Assembly (NCBI RefSeq): GCF_026745355.1
Contig: NC_079208.1
Location: 25,963,805-26,027,804 of the forward strand
Reading direction: 5' to 3'
From: Beta vulgaris subsp. vulgaris
Lineage: Eukaryota; Streptophyta; Magnoliopsida; Caryophyllales; Amaranthaceae
DNA length: 64,000 bases
The number at the start of each line of letters is the position of its first letter. Position 1 is the first letter of the stretch. The translations under genes were made by a program, and so were the position numbers. The notes beneath the pieces were generated by a model. The model saw only the letters and a list, made by a program, of their open reading frames with translations. It did no database searches and was not told the DNA's origin. This document shows, in pieces, positions 22,438 through 33,435 of this stretch.

Positions 22438-24910
22438 GAAGGAAGAGAAAAGATCAAAGAGATATTACTAGTTTCTTTTCAAAAAGAAATAACACATACT
22501 CTGGAAATCCCTCTACGCCAAATTCCAATCGATCTCAAGCAATTCTTTCTCCATCAATTAATGATCCATCAACTCAAGAAACTATTAATGATCCACAAAA
22601 TCATGAGACTCAAGCCCCGAACAAACAACAAAGATTGACTAAAGTAGATGCTACTAATCTTCCTCAAGATCTAGGGAAAAGAAAAAGAATTGTTGATTTC
22701 CATCTAGATGACCAAGATAACGTTCGGAGGGTTTATGTCGCAAGAAAACTTTGTCAGCCCGAAAATCATGAGTTCCCTTTCAGACCTTTTGGGCAAAAAA
22801 ATCGTCGATTTAACAAAAAATGGTTTGAGACGTATAAATCATGGCTTGAGTATACTGTTGAAAAGGATGCAGCTTTTTGTTCTCATTGCTATTTGTTCAA
22901 GGAAGCAAACGCACCTGGAGGGGATGCATTTATTATTGAGGGATTTAGAGCTTGGAACAAAACAGATGCATACGAAAAACATATTGGATGGCATATGAGT
23001 TCTCATAATAAGGCTGTGAGATCTCTAGAAGATTTTGAAAATCAAAAGGCTAACCTTCCATCTCTCTTTGCTGACCAATCGGAGGAGAACAAGGTTAAAT
23101 ATTGAGAGCGATTACAAGCTTCTATTAAATGTTTGAAGTGGCTTTTACTTCATGGTTTGCCTACTCGTGGACATAAGGAAAATGAAACTTCTTCTAATAG
23201 AGGTAACTTTGTTGAACTTCTGAAATTTCTTGCCTCATAAAAAGAAGATGTTGCTAAAGTTGTTTTAGATAATGCACCCGGTAACTGCCAAATGACAACT
23301 CCTTCAATTCAGAAGGATATTATTAATGCTTGTGCAACCGAGATAAATAAAGCAATTATGAATGAACTTGATGGTGATTTTTTTACTATTCTTGCTGATG
23401 AGTCTACGGATATATCTGATAAAGAACAATTGGCTCTATGTCTGCGATATATTAATAAAAGAGGTGAGGTTATGGAGCGGTTTCTCAGTGTCGTACTTGT
23501 TGCCAATACCACATCTTTAATTCTGAAAGAGGCAATTGAGTCTTTTCTAATGGAGCATTCTCTCAGTTTTCTAGACTTCGAGGCCAAGGTTACGACGGTG
23601 CTAGCAATATGCAAGGTGCAATTAATGGCCTTAAAAGTTTAATTCTAAATGAATGTCCATCTGCACATTGTGTTCATTGTTTTGCTCACCAACTTCAATT
23701 GACACGTGTTGCTGTCGCAAAGAAAAATGCCGATTGTGGGTGGCTATCCGTTGATGTGCTTGCACTAATACTAAATTTTGTGGGTGGTTCACCTAAACGG
23801 AAAGAATTTCTTCGAAAAAAACAAGCTGAACGTGTGGTAGCAGCATTATCGTTAGGTGAACTTGATTCTTGAACTGGCTTAAATCAAGAGCTTAGTCTGA
23901 GTAGACCAGGTGATACTCGTTGGGGTTCTCATTTTAAAACAATTTTGAATGTGCTTAATTTATACCTAACAATTCTTGAGTCACTTGATGCCATTGGAGA
24001 TGTTTCTGATAGTGTTGACCGAAATCGAGCTGAGTCACTTACACACTTCATGATGTCATTTGATTTTATTTTTGTGGCACATTTGATGAAGAGTATATTT
24101 GCGCTTACAAATGAGTTGAACCTAGCTTTACAAAGAAGTGACCAAGATATAGTGAACACAATGAAAATGGTTGACGTGACTAAGATAAATTTGTAGAATT
24201 TGAGAAATGATGGATGGGATATTCACATGAGCAAAGTTAATTTTTTTGCGATTAAATATGGCACTGAGACTCCTGATATGGAGGAAAAATATTTTCTCCC
24301 TGGCAGAAACAAGTTTCGTGGAAATAGATCACAAGTGACAAATCTTCATCATTTTCGAGTTGAAGTGTTTCTAAGTGTCATTGATCTATAGTTACAAGAA
24401 TATGAAAATAGGTTCAATGAGGTAAGCAAAGAATTACTTGTCTTTATGTCTTCTTTCAATCTCACGAACCAGTTTTCCTCATTTGACATAGCAAAGTTGA
24501 CACGACTAGCATAATTTATCCTTCTGAATTTTCAACTGTTGAACTTTCTTTTATGGAAGATTCACTTTAAAATTTCATTGTTGATATTCGAACTGATGGG
24601 AGATTTTCAATGTTGAAGAACCTTATCGAGCTTTCAATGAAACTTGTTGAGACAGGAAAACATGAAACACATTCAAGAGTATATCTGCTTCTAAAGTTAG
24701 TGTTGCTTCTTCCCGTGGCGACAGCAAGTGTCGAAAGTGGATTTTTAGGAATGAACACAGTAAAAAGTAAATTGTGTTGTACTATGGGAGATCAATTACT
24801 CAATGATTGTTTGGTTACTTATTTAGAGAAAAGATTTATTTTTAAAAGTAAGACACGATGATATTGTAGCTCAATTCCAAAATATGAAGACTCGACGAGA
24901 ACAATTGTAA
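22438..24910 (+). pseudogene. hAT transposase, ZMYM1-like, with stops and frameshifts
   Basis: A likely splice acceptor TTTCAG precedes 22438. Domains in order: a basic N-terminus (KRKDQRDITSFFSKR), a TTF-type zinc finger (FCSHCYLFKE, then WHMSSHNKA), a DUF4371/RNase H-like core with ILADESTDISDKEQLAL, GQGYDGASNMQGAI and CVHCFAHQLQLTRVAVAKK, the RPGDTRWGSHF block, and a C-terminal hAT dimerisation region (LLLPVATASVESGFLGMNTV). In-frame stops lie at 23103, 23238, 23870, 24195 and 24389. Frame shifts occur near 23580 and between about 24500 and 24600. The family normally cuts and pastes its own element; this copy cannot make a full protein. Confidence 0.85.
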
Positions 24911-25071
24911 TAGTTTATATTGAAAAATAATTACATTGTGATTTAAACAAAAATAATTTTTATGGGGAATTTATGTATTTGTGGATATTTTTGAAATTTT
25001 TGCACAATATTAGGTTGATTATTTTGGTGCCCCACCATTATTGAAATACTGGATCCGCCCCACTTGCAACA

Positions 25072-25636
25072 ACACGAATTTGGCATCAATTGCCAATGTA
25101 TGGGTTTCGACATAGTCCTTCCATTTGGTGTCGCACATTGACGGTTGTTGTCAGCGTCTCGGTATCTGTCATACTAATAAAATGCCCAAAAACATTGTTA
25201 ATTAATGGAAGATGTTAAAATAATTTAACATTGCTATCTTCTGTCCACCTCGTCGCTGTTCATTGGCGCTAATTGCTTCATTTCATTCACGGCTATCACC
25301 TGCACCACTTAATGGCACCATGAGAAATAGTTAGTTTAAATTACTCATGAATAAAATTATTACTCTATTTACATCGTCATTAAGGATCAATGTCCTTGTG
25401 ATCATAATGGTTTGTGTGTGCAACATCACTCTTGTCTGGTTTATCTAACATTTCTCAACATTCTAATGCAGTCCAAAACTTGACATCATGACATACACTA
25501 GCTGCAACTGATATGAATATTTTGAAATGATACTACAAAAATGGGTTTGGATGATATCAAAATGATAGGAGCAGGACTTTGTGTTTTGACGATATTTTTG
25601 TGAAAATGTGTTTAGAGGAAAAAAAATCTAGCCATC
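25072..25636 (-). other. Non-coding interior of the Tat-type element, right part
   Basis: Continuation of the interior after the hAT insertion. On the minus strand this would be the leader between the primer-binding site and gag. No gag start or other open frame of note was seen. Confidence 0.45.
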
Positions 25637-25655
25637 GGTCCCGCAGTGGGCACTA
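25637..25655 (-). promoter_or_regulatory. Putative tRNA primer-binding site of the Tat-type element
   Basis: Minus strand TAGTGCCCACTGCGGGACC, three bases after the LTR end. It resembles the TGGCGCCCAC-type site of Grande and related Tat elements, with two changes in the first five bases. Confidence 0.55.
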
Positions 25656-25658
25656 AAT

Positions 25659-26221
25659 TGTTTATGCCAAAAATCGCCCAAGGGACAATCTGTGGTTGGG
25701 ACATTGATAACTAGACTAAGACAAGAAAAATAAAAGGATGAAAATAAAAAGAGAGGGGATGCAAAAGATGGTGACACGAAAAACCCCGATGAAGGTGGGT
25801 AAAAATCGCGGGTGGACATGAGACCACCAATCCATTATGGTTCAGGCGTTGAAGCCATTGTAATTACAAGTACATCTAGTGATCATGTAATATCTATTAC
25901 GAATATAAAAGCATCGACATAAGCAAATATAAATAAAAATTACACAGAGGGACAGTTGTAGTTTGGCTATATAGTGTGAAATTGGACGAGCGAATCTCTC
26001 TTTGTGGGACTGTCTTTGTATGACCCTAACGGCATATTACTAACAGTAGTGTGTAGGGGTTTTGAGCTTGGTACAGGGAGATAGGTGTAGTGTATAGGGA
26101 TAGTTTTTATTGTGTAGAGGTGATATAAAATATAGTAATTTCTAAGTAGTAGTTGAATGTATTTGTGGAATGGTGTTGATAGGAGTTTGGCAATGATATT
26201 CGTATAACAATAGTGATAGCA
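25659..26221 (-). repeat. Tat-type LTR, part 1 (before the copia insertion)
   Basis: Starts TGTTTATGCC on the plus strand, the imperfect inverse of the LTR end at 31186. It is cut at 26221 by the copia element, whose target duplication TAGCA forms its last five bases. Together with 30781-31186 it gives an LTR of about 970 bp. Confidence 0.7.
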
Positions 26222-26889
26222 TGTTGGAACATTTATAGGGTAATGGGTTGTATGCTCATATGGTCATATACTAGAAGAGAAGGAGGTCTAGTATGCAAAA
26301 GATTAGAGTACACAAAATTGCAAAGGCACGTGGAAAAACCAAGGAAAACAGAAGTTGGTCGCGGGTCGCGACACCCGTCGCGAGTCGCGACCTGGGGGCC
26401 ATCACGGGTCGCGACGTGTCTTCAGTCTTGGGACGTGAAAAGATGCTTTAATTTGACGATTTTCAACCGTTGTGATGTGTATGTTATCCGTTTAATGACT
26501 ATTAGGATCCTTAAATCAGTGGATTAAAGGGGGGGTTATGAAAGTAACAACTCTAATTTATGAAGGATATATTTTCTATATAACCTTTGTGATTCCTATG
26601 AGGAGAGGATTAGAAGAAAAAATTAGATTTTCAACACTCTAACTTCTTGCTTTGCTTGAGAGAAACTTTACTAGTTTCTCTTGAGTGTTATTCACAAACT
26701 CTAAACACAAGTTCTTGTTGATTCACTTAGAAGATCATCTAAGTGGATTGTTCTCTCCATTGTATCTCATTAGTTACTTCGTGGTAACCCGATTGTCCTA
26801 AAGGGGTGAAATTAAACTAATAGGAAAGCATAGATGCCTTATGTGCCTTGGAGTGGTATATCTGATTCTCTCGTTGATCACACCTAACA
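26222..26889 (+). repeat. copia 5' LTR
   Basis: 668 bp. Contains a GC-rich island of GTCGCGGGTCGCGAC-type repeats around 26357-26415 that is 40-50 bp shorter than in the 3' LTR. The usual TGGTATCAGAG primer-binding site does not directly follow; a partial CTTATCAGA occurs about 26 bp after the LTR. Confidence 0.9.
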
Positions 26890-26924
26890 ATCTATTAGTT
26901 TATATTTCTTCTTTCTTATCAGAT

Positions 26925-29572
26925 ATGGCTCAATCACTTAGGGACATGACTATGAACTTCCAAAAATTGGATAAGTTCGAGGGGGTGGGATATCGTAGAT
27001 GGCAAAAAAAGATGCACTTCTTGTTAACTAGCTTGAATGTGGTGTAAGTCCTAGTGTGACTAGACAAACGGTTTTGCTAGAATTGGTGCATAATGACCTT
27101 TGTGACTTTCATAGTTCACCTTCTTTGGGAAATAAAAAATATATTGTAACTTTTATTGATGATTTTTCAAGGTTTTGTTACATATATTTATTATTCACTA
27201 AAGATGAAGCACTAGAAAAGTTTAAGACTTTTAAGACCGAAGTGGAACTTCAACTTAATAAAAAGGTTAAAAAGACTTCGGACGGATAGGGGTGGTGAAT
27301 ACTATAATCCTAGTTATTTTAGTTTCACTGGTGTAATTCATGAAACAAATGCCCCATACTCACCTCAAAGTAATGGTATAGCGGAAAGGAAAAATAGGGT
27401 CCTAAAAGAAATAGTTAATACCATGCTTTCTAATTCGGGTCTTAATGACGATTTTTGGGGTGATGCAATTTTAACTTCATGTTATATATTAAATCGAGTT
27501 CCTAATAAAAGGAATAAGACTACCCCTTATGAACTTTGGTGTAACAAAAAGCCTAATCTCAATTACATTAAGGTATGGGGTTGTAGGGCAATTGTCAAAT
27601 TGAAGGAACCTAAAAGGAAAACTTTAGGTGAAAAAGGAATTGATTGCATTTTTATAGGCTATGCAGTACATAGCAAAGCCTATAGATTTTATGTCATTGA
27701 GCCTAATGACTTTGTCTCTATCCATTCTGTGATAGAGTCAAGGGATGCAATATTTGATGAGACTCGATTCTCATCAATTCCAAGACCAAAAGAAAAGATA
27801 CCTAGTACTAGTTTCAATGTTGTGGATGACATTTCTAATGATCATGATACTACAACACCGGAAATTAGGAAAAGTAAAAGAATTAGAAAAGAGAAATCTT
27901 TTGGACCGGATTTTCAACTATATTTAATTGAAGGGTCAAGGGAGTCAATTTCGACTCAAATTTCTTATTGTTACAATATGGAGGAGGACCCTAGGACCTT
28001 TGATGAGGCTATGAAGTCTCATGATTCTACTTTCTGGAAAGAGGCAGTGAATGATGAAATGGATTCAATAATGGGTAATCATACTTGGGATTTAGCTAAT
28101 TTACCTCCAAGTTGCAAACCCCTAGGTTGTAAATGGATCTTTGTAAGAAAAAAAAAATCAATGGAACCATACTAAAACATAAAGCCCGGTTAGTGGTCTA
28201 AGGGTTTAGGCAAAGATATGGTATCGATTATTTTGACACTTATGCTCCGGTAGCTAAAATAGCTACTATTAGACTTTTGATAGCATTAGTTGCGATTCAT
28301 GGTCTAGTAATTCACCAAATGGATGTAAAAACTGCTTTCCTTAATGGTGAATTGGAGGAGAAGTGTACATGAATCAACCTGAAGGGTTTGTGGTCAAAGG
28401 CCAAGAAACTAAAGTTTGCAAATTATTTGATCTTTGTATGGTCTTAAACAAGCACCTAAGCAATGACATCAAAAATTTGATGAGGTTGTTTTGTCTAGTG
28501 GGTTCAAAATAAATCAGTCCGATAAGTGTGTATATAGCAAATTGGATAATAACGGTAAAGGAGTTATAATTTGCTTATATGTTGATGATATGCTTATTTT
28601 TGGGACTGATTTGGAACAAGTGGAGAAAACCAAAGTCTTTCTCTCTTCTAGCTTCTCCATGAAAGATTTAGGTGAAGCGGATGTTATTCTAGGTATTAGA
28701 ATAATCAAAGGGAAAGGGTTATTTCTTTATCACAATCTCATTATATTGAGAAGGTGGTCAAGAGGTTTAATGAGTCAAATTCGACTCGTTTTGCTACTCC
28801 CATGGATCCTATTATTCACTTGGTTTCGAGTAGTGGTACTCCTATTTCACAATTGGAGTATGCAAGCTTAATTGGAAGCTTGATGTATGATATGACTAGC
28901 ACTCGGCCGGATATAGCTTTTGCTATTGGCAAGCTCAGTAGGTATACTAGTAATCCTAGTATGTTGCGTTGGCAAGCATTGAGAAGAGTGTTGAGATATT
29001 TGAATAAAACCTTGGATTATGTCATAACTTACAAAAGAGAACCTTCTATCTTAGAAGGTTACTCGGATGCCAGTTGGATTTCCAATACGAAAGATTATTT
29101 ATCCACTAGTGGTTGGGTGTTTCTTCTTGGAGGAGGTGCTATTTCATGGGCATCCAAGAAGCAAACATGTATAACAGATTCCATTATGGCATCGGAATTC
29201 ATTGCTTTGGCATCTTGTTGCCAAGAAGGGGAATGGCTAAGGAATGTGTTGAGTGAGGTTGACTTATGGGTCAAACCTGTGTCACCTCTTGCTATTCATT
29301 GTGATAGTGCATCAACCATAGCTAAAGCTTATAGTGAAGTCTACAATGGCAAGTCAAGGCACATTGGAGTTAGACATAGCTATGTGTGGGAAATGATAAG
29401 GAATAGTTGTATAACTATTAATTTTGTTCGGTCTAGTTTGAACTTGGCGGATACATTTACTAAACCGTTGTCAAGGGAACTAGTGAACAAAATGAACAAA
29501 GGGATGGGTCTTAAGCCTATTGAACAACCTATGGTGAAGGAAAACTCTATTTCATGTCTAATACAACGTTAG
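26925..29572 (+). pseudogene. copia gag-pol remnant: gag start, integrase, RT, RNase H
   Basis: A short gag start (MAQSLRDMTMNFQKLDKFEG, then RRWQKKMHFLL) stops at 27045. The sequence then jumps directly into the integrase core (KKYIVTFIDDFSRFCYIYLL; later NAPYSPQSNGIAERKNR with the catalytic Glu). A frameshift lies near 27285. The integrase C-terminus and the RT start (WKEAVNDEMDSIMGNHTWDL) are open from 27423 to a frameshift in a nine-A run at 28149. RT continues with further breaks to YVDDML (near 28580). RNase H ends with DTFTKPLSRELVNKM before 29572. Such a protein would copy and integrate the element; this copy lacks protease and most of gag and is broken at least four times. Confidence 0.9.
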
Positions 29573-30059
29573 ATCTCAAATTCAAAGAGGATAGTACTTC
29601 TCTAGAAGGTTGGGAGCACTTGTTTAATACATCCCAAGGTTAGTGCTTGTTGCTACAATATTAAAGAGGTTGAATTTATTCTTAATAAATCTTTGATAAA
29701 GTGCTCAATTGTAGGAGCATGTTCGTAAAGATTTTCCTATATAAGCTAGAGGTTTGGCCACTTCACCAAGTCTAAGGCTTGACTTGGAATGCTTATGAAT
29801 GGGTATGCACACCTAGGCTTCATAGGTGTCGGAGGTTAAAGAACCTAGTTTATGTTTATGTGTATTAGTATCTTCAATAATTTGTAGTGGTTATATGATC
29901 CAAAGCTTTGTCTATCATTGTGATCGAAATTATTGTAAAGTTACTTTTACTCATTGGAAATTCAATCGTAAGATATTTCCATGATGCATGAACATGGTTG
30001 TTTGTGATTTATAGCAAGTTGAAAACTTTTCAACATTCCCCTATAAATGGGAGGAGGAT
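29573..30059 (+). other. copia 3' untranslated region and polypurine tract
   Basis: Follows the RNase H stop and ends with CTATAAATGGGAGGAGGAT before the LTR. No additional open frame such as an envelope-like gene is seen. Confidence 0.7.
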
Positions 30060-30775
30060 TCTTGGAACATTTATAGGGTAATGGGTTTTATGCTCATATG
30101 GTCATATATTAGAAGAGGAGAAGGTCTAGTATGCAAAAGATTATAGTACACAAAATTGCAAAGGCACGTGGAAAAACCAAGGAAAAAGCAAGTTGGTCGC
30201 CGGTCGCGACACCTGTCGCGGGTCGTGACCCGGGGGCCGTCGCGGGTTGCAACCTGGGCCTTGTCGCGGCTCGCGAGCTATTTCGCAAGTCACGACGTGT
30301 CTTCTGTCTTGGGACGTGAAAAGATGCTTTGACGATTTTCAACCGTTGTGATGTGTATGTTATCCGTTTAATGACTATTAGGATCCTTAAATCAGTGGAT
30401 TAAAGGTCTTTAATCAGTGATTAAAGGGGGGTTATGAAAGTAAGAACTCTAATATATTTTCTATATAACCTTTGTGATTCCTATGAGGAGAGGGTTACAA
30501 GAAAAAAAAAATTAGATTTTCAACACTCTAAACTTCTTGCTTTGCTTGAGAGAAACTTTGCTAATTTCTCTTGAGTGTTATTCAGAAACTCTAAAGACAA
30601 GTTCCTGTTGATTCATTTAGAAGATCATCTAAGTGAATTGTTCTCTCCATTGTATCTCATTAATTATTTTGTGGTAACCCGGTGATCCTAGAGGGGAGAA
30701 ATTAAACTAATAGGAAAGCGTAGTTTCCGTACCTTGGAGTGGTATATCCGGTTCTCTCGTTGATCACACCTAACA
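30060..30775 (+). repeat. copia 3' LTR
   Basis: 716 bp. The first bases are TCTTGG rather than TGTTGG, a single change in the terminal TG. The GC-rich island (30196-30300) has an additional GTCGCGGCTCGCGAGC-type unit, which accounts for much of the length difference from the 5' LTR. Confidence 0.9.
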
Positions 30776-30780
30776 TAGCA

Positions 30781-31186
30781 GACAATAGCTTTTTGGTGGA
30801 ATCATTACATGGAAGCAATGAATCATAGGCCACCTCCCCTCTCTCCTTTTCTTCGTTGTATTGCATTCCTTTTATAAAGCTTCAAGTAACTCTTGCACTA
30901 GAGTCTCCCCTAAAAAATGGGAAGTGGTTGTAACTCCCACGACTTGGTCTTCCAATGAATGTGGACCGATGTAATATGTATAATATTTAAACTACTTCTC
31001 TATGCTGTTAGATACGCTCTGCCCTATTTTAGGAAGCATTATATCTTGCTTGATTATAAAGGTTGTTACAACAACCTTGACTTGGCTTGCTGTCCTTGGC
31101 GTTATCAGACCAGTTTAGTGGCGTCGAGTATCGCTTGTCAACATTGGACGTCGGATGTCAGCGTCATATAAAATATGGCCATAACA
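30781..31186 (-). repeat. Tat-type LTR, part 2 (after the copia insertion)
   Basis: Continues the LTR from 26221 and ends in GGCCATAACA at 31186. The final 155 bp pair with 1720-1874. The bases after it (AGTAC) would be the right target duplication; its partner is outside the window. Confidence 0.7.
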
Positions 31187-32138
31187 AGTACCACGATATA
31201 ATTAGTATTAAAATTGGTTAAGGAAATGTCATTGCTTTAGAGATAAAAATAAATTTTGAAAGATGTTTTTTTAACCAATACCTCAACACGTGCATAGAGG
31301 ACTAGAATTATATAAGTCCATCCTTAAATTATTGTCCTTAAAACCTATGTTAGACCATTAAAATATGTATTAATTAAACTACAAAAAAAATTGATATTTA
31401 GACACAAAACAACAAAAGGCTCTAACACAATTCTACACGATAGCCATTTTTTCTCAAAAATCAATTTGAATTTTGGTCCATCAAAGTTACCAAAAAGCCA
31501 ATGGATCGGAACAAACAGTAAGTTGGGAGTTTGTTACAAAATTACTTATTGTGGGATTCTTTCTCTGCACCACTCTCATCTTCATATGGGCCCTCTTTTT
31601 GTCCTTCTATCTCTTTTCTCACCATAAATAATGTGTCTCTCCTCTCATTTTTTTCTTTTTTTTTGTAAAATGTAAGAATATATTCCGAAAGCAATGAAAG
31701 AGTCATCCAATTACAACCTAAATTGAAGAGAAACAAACCTTCTCAACCAGCTCACGTAAAAATGTAAGAATATATTACGAAAGCAATGAAAGAGTCATCT
31801 AATTACAACCTAAATTGAAGAGAAACATACCTTCTCAACCAGCTCACGTAAAAAAAAATATTCACATCTATCTATAAGTATGTTTAACCAATTTCTTTCA
31901 TCGTCTGTCCAGTGTAACTCAACAAAGCTTTTAGTTCTATGACACACATTTCTAACAACTGAATATTCTTTACAATCCAATAAGGATTTTTCACAGCAGC
32001 ATTCCACATAGAGTTGCAAAAAATCTGAAGTTCAGAAATTGCTTGTATTGAATAACACTTTAAATAAATAAAAATTAATTTTTATTCCTAATCTAGAATG
32101 TTAAAACTCTTAATAGTCAATATTCAATGAACAAAAAA
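31187..32138. other. Unclassified intergenic DNA with a 92-bp tandem duplication
   Basis: Mostly AT-rich. At 31671-31854 a 92-bp unit starting TGTAAGAATATATTCCGAAA occurs twice in tandem with about four differences. A minus-strand open frame (32019-31810) runs through the second copy; its protein has no recognised family but is not low-complexity, so a stray exon cannot be excluded. Confidence 0.5.
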
Positions 32139-33188
32139 TGGTTTTTTCACCAAGTACCTCCGAGTTTTCAAAAAATTCACCTGGTACCCTCCAAGTTTTC
32201 AAATACATGGGGTACCCCTAATTTCAAATTAATACACCAAGATACCCTTAATGATTAACGGCGTTAACTGTCGTTAGTCATTAACCCTAAATTTTTAGAT
32301 TTCAACCTAATTAACCACTAACCCTAACCCCAACCTTAACCCTAACTTAAACCTAACCCTAACCCTAACCCTAACCACTTCTCCCTCCACCCTCCCACCA
32401 CCCCTGCCCCAATCCCCCACCCTGGCCCCACCTACTGTAGCCCCCCTCTCCACCCCCGCGACGCCTCCTCCTCTACCCCCACCCTCGCGACGCCCCCTTC
32501 CGCCACCCTCGCGCCGCCCAGCAAGCCTCTACCCATTCAATTTTAGGGAAGAAAACCTAACAATAACCCATTCGACAGCGGCGACGGACTATAGGCCGGT
32601 AGCACCACGACGCGGGTAGCAAACAGGGGAGGGGAGAAGCAGAGCAGTTCGAAGCCGAGAAGAGAGCGAAGAAAAGAGGTATGCGGGTTTTTGGTGTGGG
32701 TTCCTAGTGTTCGAAGGGCGGCGGTGCACCAGAGGTGGTGCGCATAGTGGTGGAGGTCTGAGGGCACGGTGGTGTGGGGAGAAATCGAATGGGTGGGGGA
32801 AGAGGGGGTTAGCGAGGTTGCGGAGGTGGGGAGGGAGGGTGGTGGTTGGGTGGTGGTGGTGGTTGCGGTGGGGGTTGGGGCTGCAGGGGGTAGGGTGGGG
32901 TGGGTGGAGGGTAGGGGCGGTGGTTTGGTGGTAGTGGGGTTAGGGTTTGGGTTTGAAATTAGAGATTAGGGTTAAGGTTTGAAATTAGGAGTTAGGGTTA
33001 GAATTAGTTCGGTTAATTAGGGTTAATTAGGTTTAATGAGGTTTAAGATTAACGATTGTTAACGCCATTAGTCATAAGGGTGTCTGAGTGTATTAGTTTG
33101 AAACTTAGGGGTACCCCGTGTATTTTGAAAACTTAGAGGGTACCAAGTAGATTTTTTGAAAACTCGGAGATACTTGGTGAAAAAACCG
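32139..33188. mobile_element. MULE-like non-autonomous element, copy 1
   Basis: Terminal inverted repeats of over 180 bp begin GGTTTTTTCACCAAGTACC and end TACTTGGTGAAAAAACC. Related words run inward as far as the CCCTAACC and GGGTTAGG tracts. Flanks AACAAAAAA and AAACAAAAA are compatible with a 9-bp target duplication but are low-complexity. The core is GC-rich with CCACCC and GTGGTGG stretches. Open frames on both strands are repetitive and encode no transposase. Long inverted repeats with a 9-bp duplication fit the Mutator superfamily. Related in sequence to copy 2. Confidence 0.7.
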
Positions 33189-33435
33189 AAACAAAAAAAA
33201 ATACAATCTCAAGAAATAAGGATACTTGTGTGGAGTTTTTAAATCTTCAAGAATTTGTTTAGCTGAATTTCATATACGCTTTATGAATAATGTATTTTTT
33301 GAGATATCATATGCTAGGTGGTTTAAAATATTTTAGGAATCTAATTGCCTTTTGTTTTAGAATATATTAGGAATACAAGTGTTCTGTATATATTTAAAAA
33401 AAAAATATGTTGTATGATTAATATGATTTAAAATA

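Larger units (their letters stand above)
19911..25063 (+). mobile_element. hAT transposon with ZMYM1-type transposase and a mitochondrial insert
   Basis: The ends are GGGGCGGA at 19911 and TCCGCCCC near 25060, within imperfect longer inverted repeats (GTGGGGC and GCCCCACC words on both sides). Flanking copies of TTGCAACA (19903-19910 and 25064-25071) form the 8-bp target duplication typical of hAT. The outermost two or three bases are ambiguous because CA of the left copy could belong to the terminus. Inside are about 1.8 kb of mitochondrial DNA and a dead transposase gene. It lies inside the Tat-type element. Confidence 0.85.
26222..30775 (+). mobile_element. Ty1/copia retrotransposon, internally deleted and inactive
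   Basis: LTRs at 26222-26889 and 30060-30775 begin T(G/C)TTGGAAC and end CACACCTAACA. They are flanked by the perfect target duplication TAGCA (26217-26221 and 30776-30780). A purine tract AAATGGGAGGAGGA stands just before the 3' LTR. The coding order gag, integrase, reverse transcriptase, RNase H identifies copia. Most of gag, the protease and the pre-integrase region are missing. It sits inside the Tat-type LTR. Confidence 0.92.
1720..31186 (-). mobile_element. Large non-coding Tat-type Ty3/gypsy LTR element, host of several nested insertions
   Basis: Two LTR copies frame this span: 1720-1874 matches 31032-31186 base for base in length, with few differences. The LTR ends form an imperfect inverted repeat, TGTTTATGCC at 25659 and GGCCATAACA at 31186. 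On the minus strand the order is LTR, a primer-binding-site-like stretch (25655-25637), interior, polypurine tract (1890-1879), LTR, which fixes the orientation. The PBS resembles those of Tat/Grande-type elements. Without the nested CACTA and hAT elements the interior is about 5.4 kb, and no gag or pol can be read in it. It is therefore either a large non-autonomous derivative or an element whose coding part was lost. The left LTR continues beyond the window, on the far side of the CACTA element. Confidence 0.65.

Noticed and set aside
32340..32377. CCCTAA repeats as an interstitial telomere
   Set aside because: They are short, imperfect, of the wrong length for a typical plant telomere, and occur at the same place in both copies of a MULE-like element, so they are element sequence.
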